A DNA stretch of 64,000 nucleotides from Paenibacillus sp. FSL R7-0337 (GCF_037969875.1 NZ_CP150218.1:2914001-2978000); one strand, 5' to 3'; shown: positions 50,504-61,371, counted from the stretch's first letter. Translations and numbers: made by a program. Notes: generated from the sequence alone by a model not told the origin.

Positions 50504-51202
50504 ATGAAAATGAAACAAGAATTCGACCATCTCATGGCGTTTGCCAAGGATTTAATCAATGAGAATCTCGGCTTTTATTACGATATTAATTATGGTTACT
50601 TCCAGCCGGAGACCCACCCGATTGTGGACTTCATCCGGCTGATCGGCAGACGTATCCAAAGCCAGCTCATGCTGATGCCCGCGCTCTACGGGGAGGTCGA
50701 TCAGATGGAGCGGATGTTCTCGGACAACCTCTTCTTTGATGAATGGGCCGAGGTTACGCTCGACGGACGGAGCTTCCACTTCCTGATGCGGCAGATCGAC
50801 AATAGCAGCAGAATCATCAACCTGGCACGTGACCTCGTCTTCCCCTCCCCCTGGATTCCCCGCAAGCTGCGCGACAGTCTGATCCGCATCGGTGAAGGTA
50901 CTCTGAACGGAAGCTGGCGGCAGGATAAGGATCATCAGGTTACCCTGTGGCTTCCAATGGGCATCTCCTTCGTTGAAGGCTCAGGACATCATTCCATCAC
51001 AGCGGGGATCGCCAAGGGCGAAGGGGAGCTCTACCCTACCTCGGTGTATGACATCAGCCTCATCTACGATCACGTATATACCGACGGCAAGTACTACTAC
51101 AGAACGCATGACCGTTCGATCATCTCCGAGGTTCATTTCGTGGAATGCGCCGCCATCTTTGAGATCGGCCGGATTATGGCGGAGCAGAAGATTATTTTCT
51201 GA
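50504..51202 (+). CDS. Conserved-looking protein of unknown function (possibly DUF6710)
   Basis: 232 residues, soluble, no signal peptide. Distinct stretches are FSDNLFFDEWAEVTLDGRSFHFL, LVFPSPWIPRKLRDSL and GGIAKGEGELYPTSV-like ITAGIAKGEGELYPTSVYDI. My memory suggests DUF6710, but this is uncertain. ATG 50504 is preferred to TTG 50498 because AAGGAG lies ten bases before it. It is transcribed alone: a terminator precedes it and the next gene is convergent. Confidence 0.65.
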   Translation: MKMKQEFDHLMAFAKDLINENLGFYYDINYGYFQPETHPIVDFIRLIGRRIQSQLMLMPALYGEVDQMERMFSDNLFFDEWAEVTLDGRSFHFLMRQIDNSSRIINLARDLVFPSPWIPRKLRDSLIRIGEGTLNGSWRQDKDHQVTLWLPMGISFVEGSGHHSITAGIAKGEGELYPTSVYDISLIYDHVYTDGKYYYRTHDRSIISEVHFVECAAIFEIGRIMAEQKIIF

Positions 51203-51260
51203 GGCCGGATGTGATATTCACCGCTCCCTCCAGCTAACTTCCAGACGCTTCACGGCTTAT

Positions 51261-52232
51261 TCAAGTAGTCTCCCTCGGCACCAGCTGGAACCCCAGCGGC
51301 TCCTGCTCCGCCTCTCCCCCCTTCAGCTTGCCGAGAATCAGATGCAGCGCATTCTGTGCCTGTGCGGCGATCGGATTATCAATCGAAGTGATCCCCAGCG
51401 TATGGGCCAGCTCCGTATTGTCGAAGCCGACCACCGCCAGCTCCTCCGGCACCTTCACCTTCAGTCTGCGGGCTTCGCTCAGCACCCCTGCCGCGACCAT
51501 ATCATTGGCGCAGAGAATGGCATTCGGAGGCCCGCCTGGAATCATCAGCAGCCTGCGGATCAACTCCTCGCCCTGCCGGATGGAGTGGATGCCCGTCTGC
51601 GACCATTCCGGGTTCACCTCCAGATGATAGTTGCGGGCAGCATCCCGGTACGCCTGTATCCGCCCGGAGGTATTCATGCTGGCCGGCCGGCCCCAGGCAT
51701 TAGCAATCCGCGTGTACCCCTTTTCAATCAGATGTTCAAGCCCGAGCATATATCCGTCATATTGATTCATGGCCACACTCTGAATCTCAGGAAGCTCCAT
51801 CCGCTGCCAGGAGACAATCGGCCCGTATTTGCAATAGGAGCCCAGGAGCGCCTGATCGTTAACGCAGGTACTGATGACCAGCGCATCGACTCTTTTACGC
51901 CGCATATCCTCGAAGGCTTGCAGCTCTTTGGCCGGATCGCCCCCGGAGGTATAGATAATCGTCTGATATCCGTGCCGGCTCGCAGTCTCCACGAAGCTGT
52001 TCAGAAAAGGCAGCATCACCTCGTTGATCCCCTCTGTCACCATCCCGATCTGCATGGTCTCCCCTCTGGACAAGGAGATGGCATTGCCGTTCGGCACATA
52101 GTCCAGCTCTTCCATGATCTTCAGGATGATCTCCCGCGTCGCCTGGCTCACATGGGGAGAACGATTCAGTACTCTCGATACCGTAGCTTTGGAGAATCCC
52201 GACAGTTTAGCGATTTGATCCAGATTCGACAT
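51261..52232 (-). CDS. LacI-family regulator of the GH1 gene
   Basis: 323 residues: HTH LDQIAKLSGFSKATVSRVLN, then hinge YVPNGNAISLSRGE and an effector domain with LCANDMVAAGVLSEARRLKVKVPEELAVVGFDNTELAHTLGITSIDNP. ATG 52232 is chosen for AAGGAGAGCCATC; upstream codons are open but lack a site. It faces the GH1 gene, and a perfect 14-bp palindrome lies in the shared promoter region. Effector probably a beta-glucoside or its 6-phosphate. Confidence 0.9.
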   Translation of the reverse strand: MSNLDQIAKLSGFSKATVSRVLNRSPHVSQATREIILKIMEELDYVPNGNAISLSRGETMQIGMVTEGINEVMLPFLNSFVETASRHGYQTIIYTSGGDPAKELQAFEDMRRKRVDALVISTCVNDQALLGSYCKYGPIVSWQRMELPEIQSVAMNQYDGYMLGLEHLIEKGYTRIANAWGRPASMNTSGRIQAYRDAARNYHLEVNPEWSQTGIHSIRQGEELIRRLLMIPGGPPNAILCANDMVAAGVLSEARRLKVKVPEELAVVGFDNTELAHTLGITSIDNPIAAQAQNALHLILGKLKGGEAEQEPLGFQLVPRETT

Positions 52233-52273
52233 GATGGCTCTCCTTACATATTTTTTCATCTTTATAATAATAC

Positions 52274-52304
52274 TTGACATGTAACGCGTTACAACATTTA
52301 GCAT
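52274..52304 (+). promoter_or_regulatory. Promoter with LacI palindrome in the spacer
   Basis: TGTAACGCGTTACA (52280-52293) is a perfect 14-bp palindrome with a central CG. It starts directly after TTGACA (52274-52279) and fills the spacer to a weak -10 (TTTAGC at 17 bp or TAGCAT at 19 bp). Binding here would block polymerase for the GH1 gene. Confidence 0.75.
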
Positions 52305-52356
52305 GGAATTATAGGACCTATGAACAGCTTACCATATCTGAATCCATAACTAATAG

Positions 52357-53793
<1,437 letters not shown>

Positions 53794-53829
53794 AATAGCC
53801 CTACAATACAGGTTGTCCCGAAAAGTCTT

Positions 53830-53856
53830 AAAAAGGCTGATTGGGGCAGCCTTTTT
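53830..53856 (+). terminator. Terminator after the GH1 gene
   Basis: AAAAAGGCTG (53830-53839) and CAGCCTTTTT (53847-53856) pair perfectly around a seven-base loop with a T-run on the plus strand. Confidence 0.9.
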
Positions 53857-54050
53857 AAATTGTAGTAATGGTAGCGACAGCGCCCCATTCCGCCGGTCTC
53901 TGCCTGCCCCTCCCCCGATAACTGAAGATATCAATTTCAGTTGAATACGCCATTAACAAACAGCGGCTTGAATCAAGAAATCTGTATACAACAGCGGCCG
54001 AAAGTCTAAATGTTCACCGTAGTCGACGAGTTTAAGCTTTGCGTTTCTGT

Positions 54051-54092
54051 CATTTCATCTCATATTTCATCTCATATCCCATCTCATATTTA
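54051..54092. repeat. Three short direct repeats of TCATCTCATAT
   Basis: TCATCTCATAT recurs about every 12-13 bp, the last copy reading CCATCTCATAT. It lies in the 330-bp gene-less interval (53857-54187) before the FG-GAP lipoprotein. The rest of that interval shows no gene; a TATACT box near 54150 may be the -10 of the downstream operon. Confidence 0.6.
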
Positions 54093-54187
54093 TATCTTCA
54101 CTTATCCCCCTTTACCATTTTGAAACTAATTCCCCGAAAGGTTAGGATATACTAGCCACAGATGAATCCTAAGGAGCGTAACTTGTA

Positions 54188-55660
54188 ATGAACAAATATA
54201 CCTTCGGCCTCAGCAGCCTCTTATTCTTAAGCCTGATCGCTTCCGGCTGTGGCACCATGAAGACGCCGAGCGATCTGCTGCAAGCCCCGTCACAGGGGAA
54301 TAGCGACGGCAATCTTACCGGAATCGTCCGATCCTTTCTGCCGGCCAACGCGCATTTAACAGTACCGATCCACTCGGAATCCGGCAGCGCGATTCAATTA
54401 CAGGATCTCGACAAGGACGGGCAGGAGGAACTCCTGGCCTTCTACAAGACAGACAAAACCGATTACGAGATCAACACCCTCCTCCTCTCACAGCAGAACG
54501 GCAAGTGGACCAAGCTGGCTAACCTTACCGGGGTGGGCAGCGAATTGAATGAAGTGTCCTTCACAGATGTTACCGGTGACGGAGCGGAGGAGCTGCTGCT
54601 CGGATACGGCGGCGGGGAGGGATTAAGCAAAGAGCTGGCAGTCTACAGCCTAAGCAGCGGCAAGCTGACCGAGCTGCTTAAGCAGCCATACGACCAGCTG
54701 GTCCTTGGCGACCTGACCAGGAGCGGGCATACGGACATTGCCTTGCTTCAGAGCACCTACACCACGGATAACATACGTGAGACCCATCTTCTATTACTCC
54801 GGCTCAAGGACGGTACGCTGCAGACCTTATCCGACCAGAAGCTGGACGGTAATGTGATCGAAGCCCAGTTCGGCAAGGCGTCCCCTACACAGGACGCAAT
54901 CGTCATCGATGCCGCCATTGGCGCACATGCTTCCTATACTTCATTGCTAACTTGGGAAAAAGACAGATTTACTGATATACTGGCAACAGATGATTATCAG
55001 CGTACCGCGCTCGCTGCCAGCAAGGATCTGGTGCTGTCTCCGCCGGCTGTCTCTCCTGACCTGCTTGGCAGCAGCAGTATTGCAGTTAAGGACTACCCGC
55101 AGTCCAGCCTGGATGTGAACAATGACGGGATCTTGGAGTTCGGCTTCCTGGTACCGCCTGCCGGTACGGAGGGCATGGCTCCCTTGGCGACCCCATTCAT
55201 CACCAAATATTATCAGTGGGACGGACAGTCCGGTCTGACCTTCGTGCAGGAGCAGTTCGACCGCTGGGGCTTCAACTTCCGTATTCCCAAGTCTTGGGCG
55301 GGCCAGACCCTGCTGGAAGTTTCGGGAGAATCACCGCAGCCCTGGGAGAAGCTCCAGTTCAGCTACAAGAATGCCGGATCTGCGGTGAAGGCTCCGCTGC
55401 TGGAGTTCCGCCTGCTGACGAAGAAGGCCTGGGCTGCCGCAGAGGTCCAGCTGAAGGCTGAGAATAGAAAGTATAAGCTGCTGTATGAGCAAGGGAACTC
55501 TAACAATGACACGGAGCCTACCCTGTTCGTTGCCGTAATGCCCGCAGCGGATGCCGCCGGCAAGCTGCAGGGGGCCGATCTGCAGAATTATAATCAGCTG
55601 AAGCTGACACTGGATGAAGTCGTTCAGCTGGCCGGCACACCCCAGAAGCCCCGGAAATAA
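54188..55660 (+). CDS. FG-GAP repeat lipoprotein, first gene of a two-component operon
   Basis: 490 residues. Lipoprotein signal with lipobox IASGC (C21). The body has repeated calcium-loop segments of FG-GAP/VCBS type: QDLDKDGQEELLAFY, TDVTGDGAEELLLGYG, GDLTRSGHTDIALLQ and LDVNNDGILEFGFLV, consistent with a beta-propeller outside the membrane. The C-terminal domain (from about 355, FRIPKSWAGQTLLEV) is a separate fold. ATG 54188 follows AAGGAGCG. It ends 15 bases before the response regulator and should be co-transcribed with the kinase, suggesting a sensing or target role at the envelope (inference). Confidence 0.85.
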   Translation: MNKYTFGLSSLLFLSLIASGCGTMKTPSDLLQAPSQGNSDGNLTGIVRSFLPANAHLTVPIHSESGSAIQLQDLDKDGQEELLAFYKTDKTDYEINTLLLSQQNGKWTKLANLTGVGSELNEVSFTDVTGDGAEELLLGYGGGEGLSKELAVYSLSSGKLTELLKQPYDQLVLGDLTRSGHTDIALLQSTYTTDNIRETHLLLLRLKDGTLQTLSDQKLDGNVIEAQFGKASPTQDAIVIDAAIGAHASYTSLLTWEKDRFTDILATDDYQRTALAASKDLVLSPPAVSPDLLGSSSIAVKDYPQSSLDVNNDGILEFGFLVPPAGTEGMAPLATPFITKYYQWDGQSGLTFVQEQFDRWGFNFRIPKSWAGQTLLEVSGESPQPWEKLQFSYKNAGSAVKAPLLEFRLLTKKAWAAAEVQLKAENRKYKLLYEQGNSNNDTEPTLFVAVMPAADAAGKLQGADLQNYNQLKLTLDEVVQLAGTPQKPRK

Positions 55661-55675
55661 GAAGGAGAGCTGTTC

Positions 55676-56362
55676 ATGAAAGTGCTGATACTGGAAGATG
55701 AGAAGCCGATCCGTGATCTGCTGTGCATCAACCTTAAGCGGGCAGGCTTCGAGATCGCGGAGGCTTCTACCGGTGAAGAGGCGCTGAGCATTGCCCGGGA
55801 GCAGAGAGATTTCGACATCGCAATTCTCGACCTGATGCTGCCCGGACTCAGCGGGTTCGAGGTGTGTACCCTTCTGCGGACACAGTTCCCCCGGCTGGGA
55901 ATCATTATGCTCACTGCCAAAAGCCAGGAAATCGACAAGGTCATGGGCCTGGAATCCGGCGCAGACGACTACGTGGTTAAGCCCTTCAGTCCAGTGGAGC
56001 TGGTCGCCCGGGTGCGCTCGCTTTACCGCCGGATGTATCCGGGAGAGGCGCTGCCGCAGGAGAACCTTATTGAGCTTCCGCCTTTTACTCTGATGCTGGA
56101 TGAACGGAAATTATTGAAGGACGGGCAGGATATCCCGCTGACCCCAACCGAGTTTATGATCGTGAAGCTGCTGATGGAGCAGCCGAACAAGGCCATGAAC
56201 CGGGACGATATTTTGACAAACGTATGGGGGCAGTACTTCATGGGTGATCTTAAAATTGTAGATGTGAATATCAGCCGAATCCGCCAGAAGATCGGACAGG
56301 AGTCCTCCGGGCCGCAGTTCCTCGAGACGGTATGGGGATTCGGATATATTTGGAGGGGCTAA
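55676..56362 (+). CDS. OmpR-family response regulator
   Basis: 228 residues: acidic pocket EDE (7-9), phosphoacceptor D52 in IAILDLMLPGLSG, lysine in VVKPFSPVE, then a winged-helix domain ending VWGFGYIWRG. ATG 55676 follows AAGGAGAGC. It is directly upstream of its kinase, with a two-base gap from TAA to GTG. Confidence 0.92.
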   Translation: MKVLILEDEKPIRDLLCINLKRAGFEIAEASTGEEALSIAREQRDFDIAILDLMLPGLSGFEVCTLLRTQFPRLGIIMLTAKSQEIDKVMGLESGADDYVVKPFSPVELVARVRSLYRRMYPGEALPQENLIELPPFTLMLDERKLLKDGQDIPLTPTEFMIVKLLMEQPNKAMNRDDILTNVWGQYFMGDLKIVDVNISRIRQKIGQESSGPQFLETVWGFGYIWRG

Positions 56363-56364
56363 GA

Positions 56365-57783
56365 GTGCTGAAGGGAATCAGGTCCAGACTTATCGTCTAT
56401 ATTACCCTTATGCTGCTCCTAATCGTGCTGCTGCTGGAGGGGGTGTTCATTGCCGCTGTCCACTATTATTATCTGGGCAGTGCAATGGAGACATTGAATA
56501 CAAGGGCCACGACTTCAGCGACCTTTTTCAATAAGTATCTGGAGAGCTATAGCTTGAATGAGCGGGCGCGGTATATTCTGGAGAATATTTCCTCTGAAGA
56601 GAGCAGCAAGGTGGAAGTGCTGAGTCCGGCCGGGCAGGTGGTCATTAATTCCTTCGGCTTCTCCAGTACAGAGCAGGTGAATACCCCTGATGTGAGAGCA
56701 GCTCTGACCAGCGGCAAAGGAAGCTTTCAGAGCATCAAGCCGGTGAACGGGGAACGAATTATGGCAGTTTCTATTGCGCTGAAGGAGTCGGGGAGTACGA
56801 TTGGCTTGCTGCGTTACTCGGTCTCGGCAGAGCCTTTATATAACGTTATTCTCAAAATTGCGCTGAATGCAGCCATCGTCGGGCTGCTCGTCATTGGATT
56901 CGGCTTCATCCTCAGCCTTATCATCGCCAAACGAATTGTAGGACCGATTCAGCAGCTGACCGGGGTCGCCAAGGAAATGGCCACCGGTAATTTTGCCGTC
57001 CGGGCAGAGAGGCGCTTTGACGATGAGGTCGGCACCCTTGCGGTAACACTGAATTATATGTCTGAAGAAATTCTGAAGAGCGAGAAGCTCAAATATGATT
57101 TCATCTCCTCTGTCACCCATGAGCTGCGGACCCCGCTGACCTCCATCAAAGGCTGGGGCGAGACGCTGCTGGTCGGTGATTTGTCGGACAGGCAGGAGAC
57201 GCTCCAGGGTCTTGAGGTCATGACCGGAGAGACAGACCGGCTGATCGGCCTGGTGGAGGATCTGCTCGACTTCTCCAAGTTCCAGGCCGGAGAGATCCGC
57301 ATTGTACGCCAGCCATATGATCTCAGAGGCCTGCTGGAGGATCTGTTGCTGCAGTTCAGATACCGGGGGCAGACGAAGCAGATCCGCCTCTACGCCGACC
57401 TTCCCGATCAGCCGCTGCCGGTGGACGGTGATTTTAACCGGTTGAAGCAGGTGTTTGTCAATTTGCTGGATAATGCGTTCAAGTTCACCCCTGCGGAGGG
57501 TGAGATCCGTCTTACCGCAGTGCTGGAAGGCGAGCGGATAACCGTCACCGTTGCTGACAACGGCGAGGGCATCGAGGCTGCGGATCTGGCGCAGCTTGGC
57601 ACCAAATTCTTCAAAGGCCGCTCCCGTCAATCCGGCAGCGGCCTGGGCCTCGCAATCTGCAAAGAAATTATTGAGCTGCATGACGGACAACTGCGGATCG
57701 AGAGCGAATTCACTAAGGGAACCACGGTAATTGTAGAGCTGCCGCGCTACGAGGTGGAGCAGCATTTTACACCACCAGTGTAG
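56365..57783 (+). CDS. Sensor histidine kinase
   Basis: 472 residues. Membrane segment 1 (about 12-32), an outer domain of about 125 residues with a PAS/Cache-like look (VEVLSPAGQVVINSFGFSS), segment 2 (about 160-183), HAMP, phosphorylated H252 in SSVTHELRTPLTS, N-box VFVNLLDNAFKFTP and G-boxes DNGEGI and GSGLGLAI. Start GTG 56365 is chosen because GGAGGGG lies seven bases upstream and follows the regulator stop; ATG 56332 lies inside the regulator gene. It may sense a state reported by the lipoprotein of the operon. Confidence 0.92.
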   Translation: MLKGIRSRLIVYITLMLLLIVLLLEGVFIAAVHYYYLGSAMETLNTRATTSATFFNKYLESYSLNERARYILENISSEESSKVEVLSPAGQVVINSFGFSSTEQVNTPDVRAALTSGKGSFQSIKPVNGERIMAVSIALKESGSTIGLLRYSVSAEPLYNVILKIALNAAIVGLLVIGFGFILSLIIAKRIVGPIQQLTGVAKEMATGNFAVRAERRFDDEVGTLAVTLNYMSEEILKSEKLKYDFISSVTHELRTPLTSIKGWGETLLVGDLSDRQETLQGLEVMTGETDRLIGLVEDLLDFSKFQAGEIRIVRQPYDLRGLLEDLLLQFRYRGQTKQIRLYADLPDQPLPVDGDFNRLKQVFVNLLDNAFKFTPAEGEIRLTAVLEGERITVTVADNGEGIEAADLAQLGTKFFKGRSRQSGSGLGLAICKEIIELHDGQLRIESEFTKGTTVIVELPRYEVEQHFTPPV

Positions 57784-57809
57784 CTCTAGCTCTTTATTCC
57801 GCTGTGCTT

Positions 57810-58283
57810 CTATGACTCTATCCGGGCTTGTCCGTTCTCGCGAGCAATTTCCACTACTGGCTTAGTCTCAATAGTGACGTTCCCGGCCACGGCTCTGGAG
57901 ATCATGCAGGAGGCTTCAGCCTTATGTGCCAGCCGCTCTGCCAGCTTGAGCTGGGCCGGTGTCGCATCAGCCTGAAGCACAATGCTAGGCTTATGTACGA
58001 TCTGCTCGTACGTGAACACATTATTCGTGACATCTACTGTTGCCTCAGACGCCAGGGTCAGCCCCTCTGGAACAATCTCCGAACGCTCCAGCATCGCAGC
58101 CAGGGTAATCAGGTAACAGGTCGCTGCTGCGCCCAGCAGCATCTCATCGGGATTCGTGCCTGTTCCCGGTCCGCCCATCTCCTGCGGAATCGATATAACC
58201 GTCCGCAGTCCGCCTGCATCAATATGCCCTTCGCTGTTCCGCCCTCCATTCCATACCGCCTTCAGGTGAAAAGGATGCTTCAT
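57810..58283 (-). CDS. OsmC/Ohr-family peroxide reductase-like protein
   Basis: 157 residues. The two conserved cysteines are in GAAATCYLIT and AEASCMISRA, the redox pair of OsmC/Ohr proteins that reduce organic hydroperoxides. The TNPDEMLLGA stretch is a family signature. ATG 58283 follows GGACGGAGTGAG. It is convergent with the kinase gene, with only 26 bases between. Confidence 0.88.
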   Translation of the reverse strand: MKHPFHLKAVWNGGRNSEGHIDAGGLRTVISIPQEMGGPGTGTNPDEMLLGAAATCYLITLAAMLERSEIVPEGLTLASEATVDVTNNVFTYEQIVHKPSIVLQADATPAQLKLAERLAHKAEASCMISRAVAGNVTIETKPVVEIARENGQARIES

Positions 58284-58347
58284 CTCACTCCGTCCTTTCT
58301 TTTCTCCATAACAAATAAGTGCTATTGTCTTTGTGTCACTCCCGAAG

Positions 58348-59049
58348 CTAGATACGTCCGATCCGTCTGGTCTCTAGCCGCTGGTCTGCCTGTCTATACA
58401 CATGGCAGGTCATCTCCGTTAGATTCACCAGTCCCAGCGACCTTTCTTCAAGTATCGGGTAGGTATTAGATCCCAGATCGCAGTTCATCCTGGCGCCGTC
58501 ACCATAGATCCGTTCAACCGGCGTATGCCCATGAATCACCGGCCTGCCCCTCGTTAAGGCAAGCAGCGCTTCACGCGGCTGGCGGTAGAACTCATATTCT
58601 GTCATCCATAGAATCTCCCGGCTCTGCTCCTCCAGAGGCTGCCCTGTATACAGTCCGGCATGTGTATACACATATTCATCATCCTCGAAGTACAACGGCA
58701 AAGAATAGGCCCACTCCATCAGCTTCTGCCGTTGATCCGCATCGGGATAAGCCTGTTTCAGACCAGCCAACGTCTCGCGTCCGCCGTGACTCAGCCAGAG
58801 CTTGTCACCGCTGATTATATAGTCCCCCATCATTTCTTCATGATTGCCAATCAGTGCATGGACCTGGCCCGGATACCGCTCTGTAAGCTGCTTAAGGTAA
58901 CCAAGTACTCCAGCCGAGTCCTTCCCCCGGTTGATCATATCTCCGCCGATGACCAGCTGGTCTTTTCCCCAGTCCAATCCAGACTGCCGGAGCAGCAGCT
59001 CCAGCCCCTTTTGATCCCCATGGATGTCCGTTATGAAGAATTTGCGCAT
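58348..59049 (-). CDS. Metallophosphoesterase (serine/threonine phosphatase or ApaH-like)
   Basis: 233 residues with the PPP-type metal motifs DIHGD (8-12), GGDMINRGKDS (35-45), GNHEEMM (68-74) and HGHTP near residue 175. Bacterial proteins of this length act as protein phosphatases (PrpE-like) or Ap4A hydrolases; the sequence alone does not decide. ATG 59049 follows GAAGGAGGGAG. Confidence 0.85.
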   Translation of the reverse strand: MRKFFITDIHGDQKGLELLLRQSGLDWGKDQLVIGGDMINRGKDSAGVLGYLKQLTERYPGQVHALIGNHEEMMGDYIISGDKLWLSHGGRETLAGLKQAYPDADQRQKLMEWAYSLPLYFEDDEYVYTHAGLYTGQPLEEQSREILWMTEYEFYRQPREALLALTRGRPVIHGHTPVERIYGDGARMNCDLGSNTYPILEERSLGLVNLTEMTCHVYRQADQRLETRRIGRI

Positions 59050-59082
59050 GAACTCCCTCCTTCTACAGCATCCGGTCTACCT

Positions 59083-59667
59083 CTACTGCAATTTAATCTC
59101 CTCAAAAAGCCCCGTCTGCGGATCAGGCTGATCCAGGTATGCAGCCTTATTCGCTGAACCGCTTCCGCACAGATATTTAGCAAAGAGCGCCTCTACCTGA
59201 TCCATAGTGACCGGCTTTGCGGAATCCTGCAGTTCATATCCGAGCTGGCCGTTAGGCTCAATCGTTGCCGTTTTGACATCGCTGAGCCTGGAGATGCCCT
59301 GTCCCCGCAGACTCATCTCCAGCTCATCGACAGTTAATCTCAGCTTTCTCAGATTCTTAGGCTGAAGCTGTCCCTCCGCAATAACAATAACCGCAGACCC
59401 CTTAATCAGCCGCTCAACAACATTCCACCGTACCTGCAGCCATTCCACCACGATTAATACAGTAATGAAGACTGCTGCTGCCACCATCGTGATCAAGATA
59501 CTGTGATTCGCTATCGGCTGCACAATAATGGTTCCTATTGAGATCATCGCGATCGTCGTTGGAATGGTCATTTGCGAGATAGATTTCCGTCCGGCAAGCC
59601 GAAGCACCAGCATTCCAACTACAATCAGAACCAGCGCCTTCCATATTTCACTCCAAATTTCATGCAT
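59083..59667 (-). CDS. DUF421-family membrane protein (YetF/YcaP-like)
   Basis: 194 residues: three membrane segments in the first 90 residues (for example SQMTIPTTIAMISIGTIIVQ and ILITMVAAAVFITVLIVVEW), then the soluble YetF domain (LIKGSAVIVIAEGQLQPKNLRKLRLTVDELEMSLR). Function of the family is not well defined; members are linked to spore and envelope biology in Bacillus. ATG 59667 follows AAAGGAGAC. Confidence 0.88.
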   Translation of the reverse strand: MHEIWSEIWKALVLIVVGMLVLRLAGRKSISQMTIPTTIAMISIGTIIVQPIANHSILITMVAAAVFITVLIVVEWLQVRWNVVERLIKGSAVIVIAEGQLQPKNLRKLRLTVDELEMSLRGQGISRLSDVKTATIEPNGQLGYELQDSAKPVTMDQVEALFAKYLCGSGSANKAAYLDQPDPQTGLFEEIKLQ

Positions 59668-59739
59668 AGCCAGGTCTCCTTTGATAGGGTTGATTCCAGC
59701 TATTTTTTGTCATTTAGGAGATTAATATTCATTGTAGGA

Positions 59740-60537
59740 TTAGAGAAGAGGCGCCCGGCAGATCCCCGCTTGAATACCTAAGCTGTTGTAATGCTGTTTG
59801 ATGTTAATTAGGGCCTGGCCGCTGAACACCCGGGAGACCCTCTCTTCGATCGGACCAGCCTCCACCTGTTCCTGCCGCAGCAGCCGCTCCACCGCGGCCT
59901 TGATCTCCATGGGATATATATTTCCGGCCACACTGGAGAGACCTTTGCAAGGACCTGAGGCGAAATTCTCCACAAGCTTCATATCCCCTGCGGCGAAAAG
60001 AATGAATTCCTCCGGGTACTCCACCCCCACATGCCGCTGCAGATCGCCTGTTTCCTTGTAGCCGACAATGTGCGGATAACGGCGGATTAACCAATTCAGC
60101 GATTCAGGAGCCAGATCGAATCCGGTCCGGCCGGGGTTATTATACAACGCCACCGGCTTAGCCGTATGACTAAGCAGTTCCTCCACATAAGCGATTGCCT
60201 GCTGCTGCGTAGGCCGGATGTATGGCGGAAAGCCAATCATAATGGCATCCATCACCGATGTCTCCAGCGCCTGAACCAGCGTTACCGCATCACGGGTTCT
60301 GATAGCAGAAGCCCCGAAGACCAGCTCTATCCCTTGGAAGCGCTGCTGATTGAAGTATTCAATGATCTCCAGTCTCTCTCCGATACTCATCGAATGCTGC
60401 TCACCAGTGCTTCCTGAGATAAGCAGCGATTCAATGCCGTTCTGCTTCTGGTAGGCGACAATGGCTTCGAACCCTTCCACATTCAGACCTTCATCACTGT
60501 GAAAAGGCGTAGGGATCGCTACATTTAATCTTTTCAT
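59740..60537 (-). CDS. DapA-superfamily aldolase (class I, Schiff base)
   Basis: 265-residue TIM-barrel protein. GSTGE (42-46), Y132 in LYNNPGRTG and the Schiff-base lysine K161 in VGYKETGD are those of the dihydrodipicolinate synthase / N-acetylneuraminate lyase superfamily. The protein is shorter than typical DapA (about 290) and no lysine-pathway gene is near, so it may act on another 2-oxo acid. ATG 60537 follows AAGGAG. Confidence 0.85.
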   Translation of the reverse strand: MKRLNVAIPTPFHSDEGLNVEGFEAIVAYQKQNGIESLLISGSTGEQHSMSIGERLEIIEYFNQQRFQGIELVFGASAIRTRDAVTLVQALETSVMDAIMIGFPPYIRPTQQQAIAYVEELLSHTAKPVALYNNPGRTGFDLAPESLNWLIRRYPHIVGYKETGDLQRHVGVEYPEEFILFAAGDMKLVENFASGPCKGLSSVAGNIYPMEIKAAVERLLRQEQVEAGPIEERVSRVFSGQALINIKQHYNSLGIQAGICRAPLL

Positions 60538-60567
60538 ATTACACTCCTTACTGTTAGTAGGCGTTAC

Positions 60568-61278
60568 TTAAGAAGTTCTGGACAGATGCTTCTCTTCCAT
60601 CGCATCCAGGAGTATGAACAGCAGGGTATTAGACGCTATTATTCGCTCCGCCTGATCTGTCATGTCGGACGGTGCTTGAATACACTCTCCGGGCTCCAGC
60701 TCTCCGGCACAGTTGGTAATGATTTTGCGGATGCTGGATTCATTAACCTCCAGATGGAACTGCAGGCCTACTACATAATCCTCATATTCAAAACACTGCT
60801 GGGCACAGCCCAGGCTGGAAGCAAGCCTTCTCGCTCCGGCAGGCAGACTGAAGGTGTCTCCATGCCAGTGAAACGGCACCCATTGCTCCGGGAATCCTTG
60901 GAAAAAGGCAGAGGTCTGCGCATCTCCGGTCAGCCTGACAGGGAACCAGCCAATTTCCTTCCACTTGTTAGGGTAGACCTCGCCGCCGATTTGTTCAGCA
61001 ATAAGCTGGGCCCCCAGACAGATACCCAGCATCAGCTTGTGCGATTGGATCGCTTCTTTAATGAAAGCTTTCTCTGCCGTCATCCAAGAGTATAGTGCCT
61101 CATCATATACACCCATCGGGCCGCCCATCACCACGAGCATATCAAAATCCCGGATGGCAGGCAGAGCCTGACTCTCATACAGCCGTGTTGTGGTTAGCGC
61201 ATGCCCCTTGACCTCAGCCCAACCTGCAATTTCCTCCGCCGCTTCGAACGGAACATGCTGCAAGCAATGAATTCTCAT
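60568..61278 (-). CDS. Class I glutamine amidotransferase-like protein
   Basis: 236 residues with the nucleophile C87 in GICLGAQ and the partners H175 and E177 in GLQFHLE, plus MGGPMGVYDE. It is a stand-alone amidotransferase of the GMP-synthase-like group, often annotated so but without a synthetase domain. ATG 61278 is chosen for GGGTGGAG; a GTG nine bases upstream lacks a site. Substrate unknown. Confidence 0.87.
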   Translation of the reverse strand: MRIHCLQHVPFEAAEEIAGWAEVKGHALTTTRLYESQALPAIRDFDMLVVMGGPMGVYDEALYSWMTAEKAFIKEAIQSHKLMLGICLGAQLIAEQIGGEVYPNKWKEIGWFPVRLTGDAQTSAFFQGFPEQWVPFHWHGDTFSLPAGARRLASSLGCAQQCFEYEDYVVGLQFHLEVNESSIRKIITNCAGELEPGECIQAPSDMTDQAERIIASNTLLFILLDAMEEKHLSRTS

Positions 61279-61330
61279 GCACTCCACCCGCTTTACATTT
61301 TTTTACGATCATCTTCTATCTCCAATGTAA

Positions 61331-61371
61331 CAAAAAATCCTGATGAATCAAGAAATACTTGATCATCAGGA
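61331..61371 (-). terminator. Terminator after the 61.4-kb secreted-protein gene
   Basis: TCCTGATGAATCAAG (61338-61352) pairs with CTTGATCATCAGGA, and the minus-strand RNA continues with TTTTTTG. It separates that gene from the amidotransferase gene. Confidence 0.85.
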
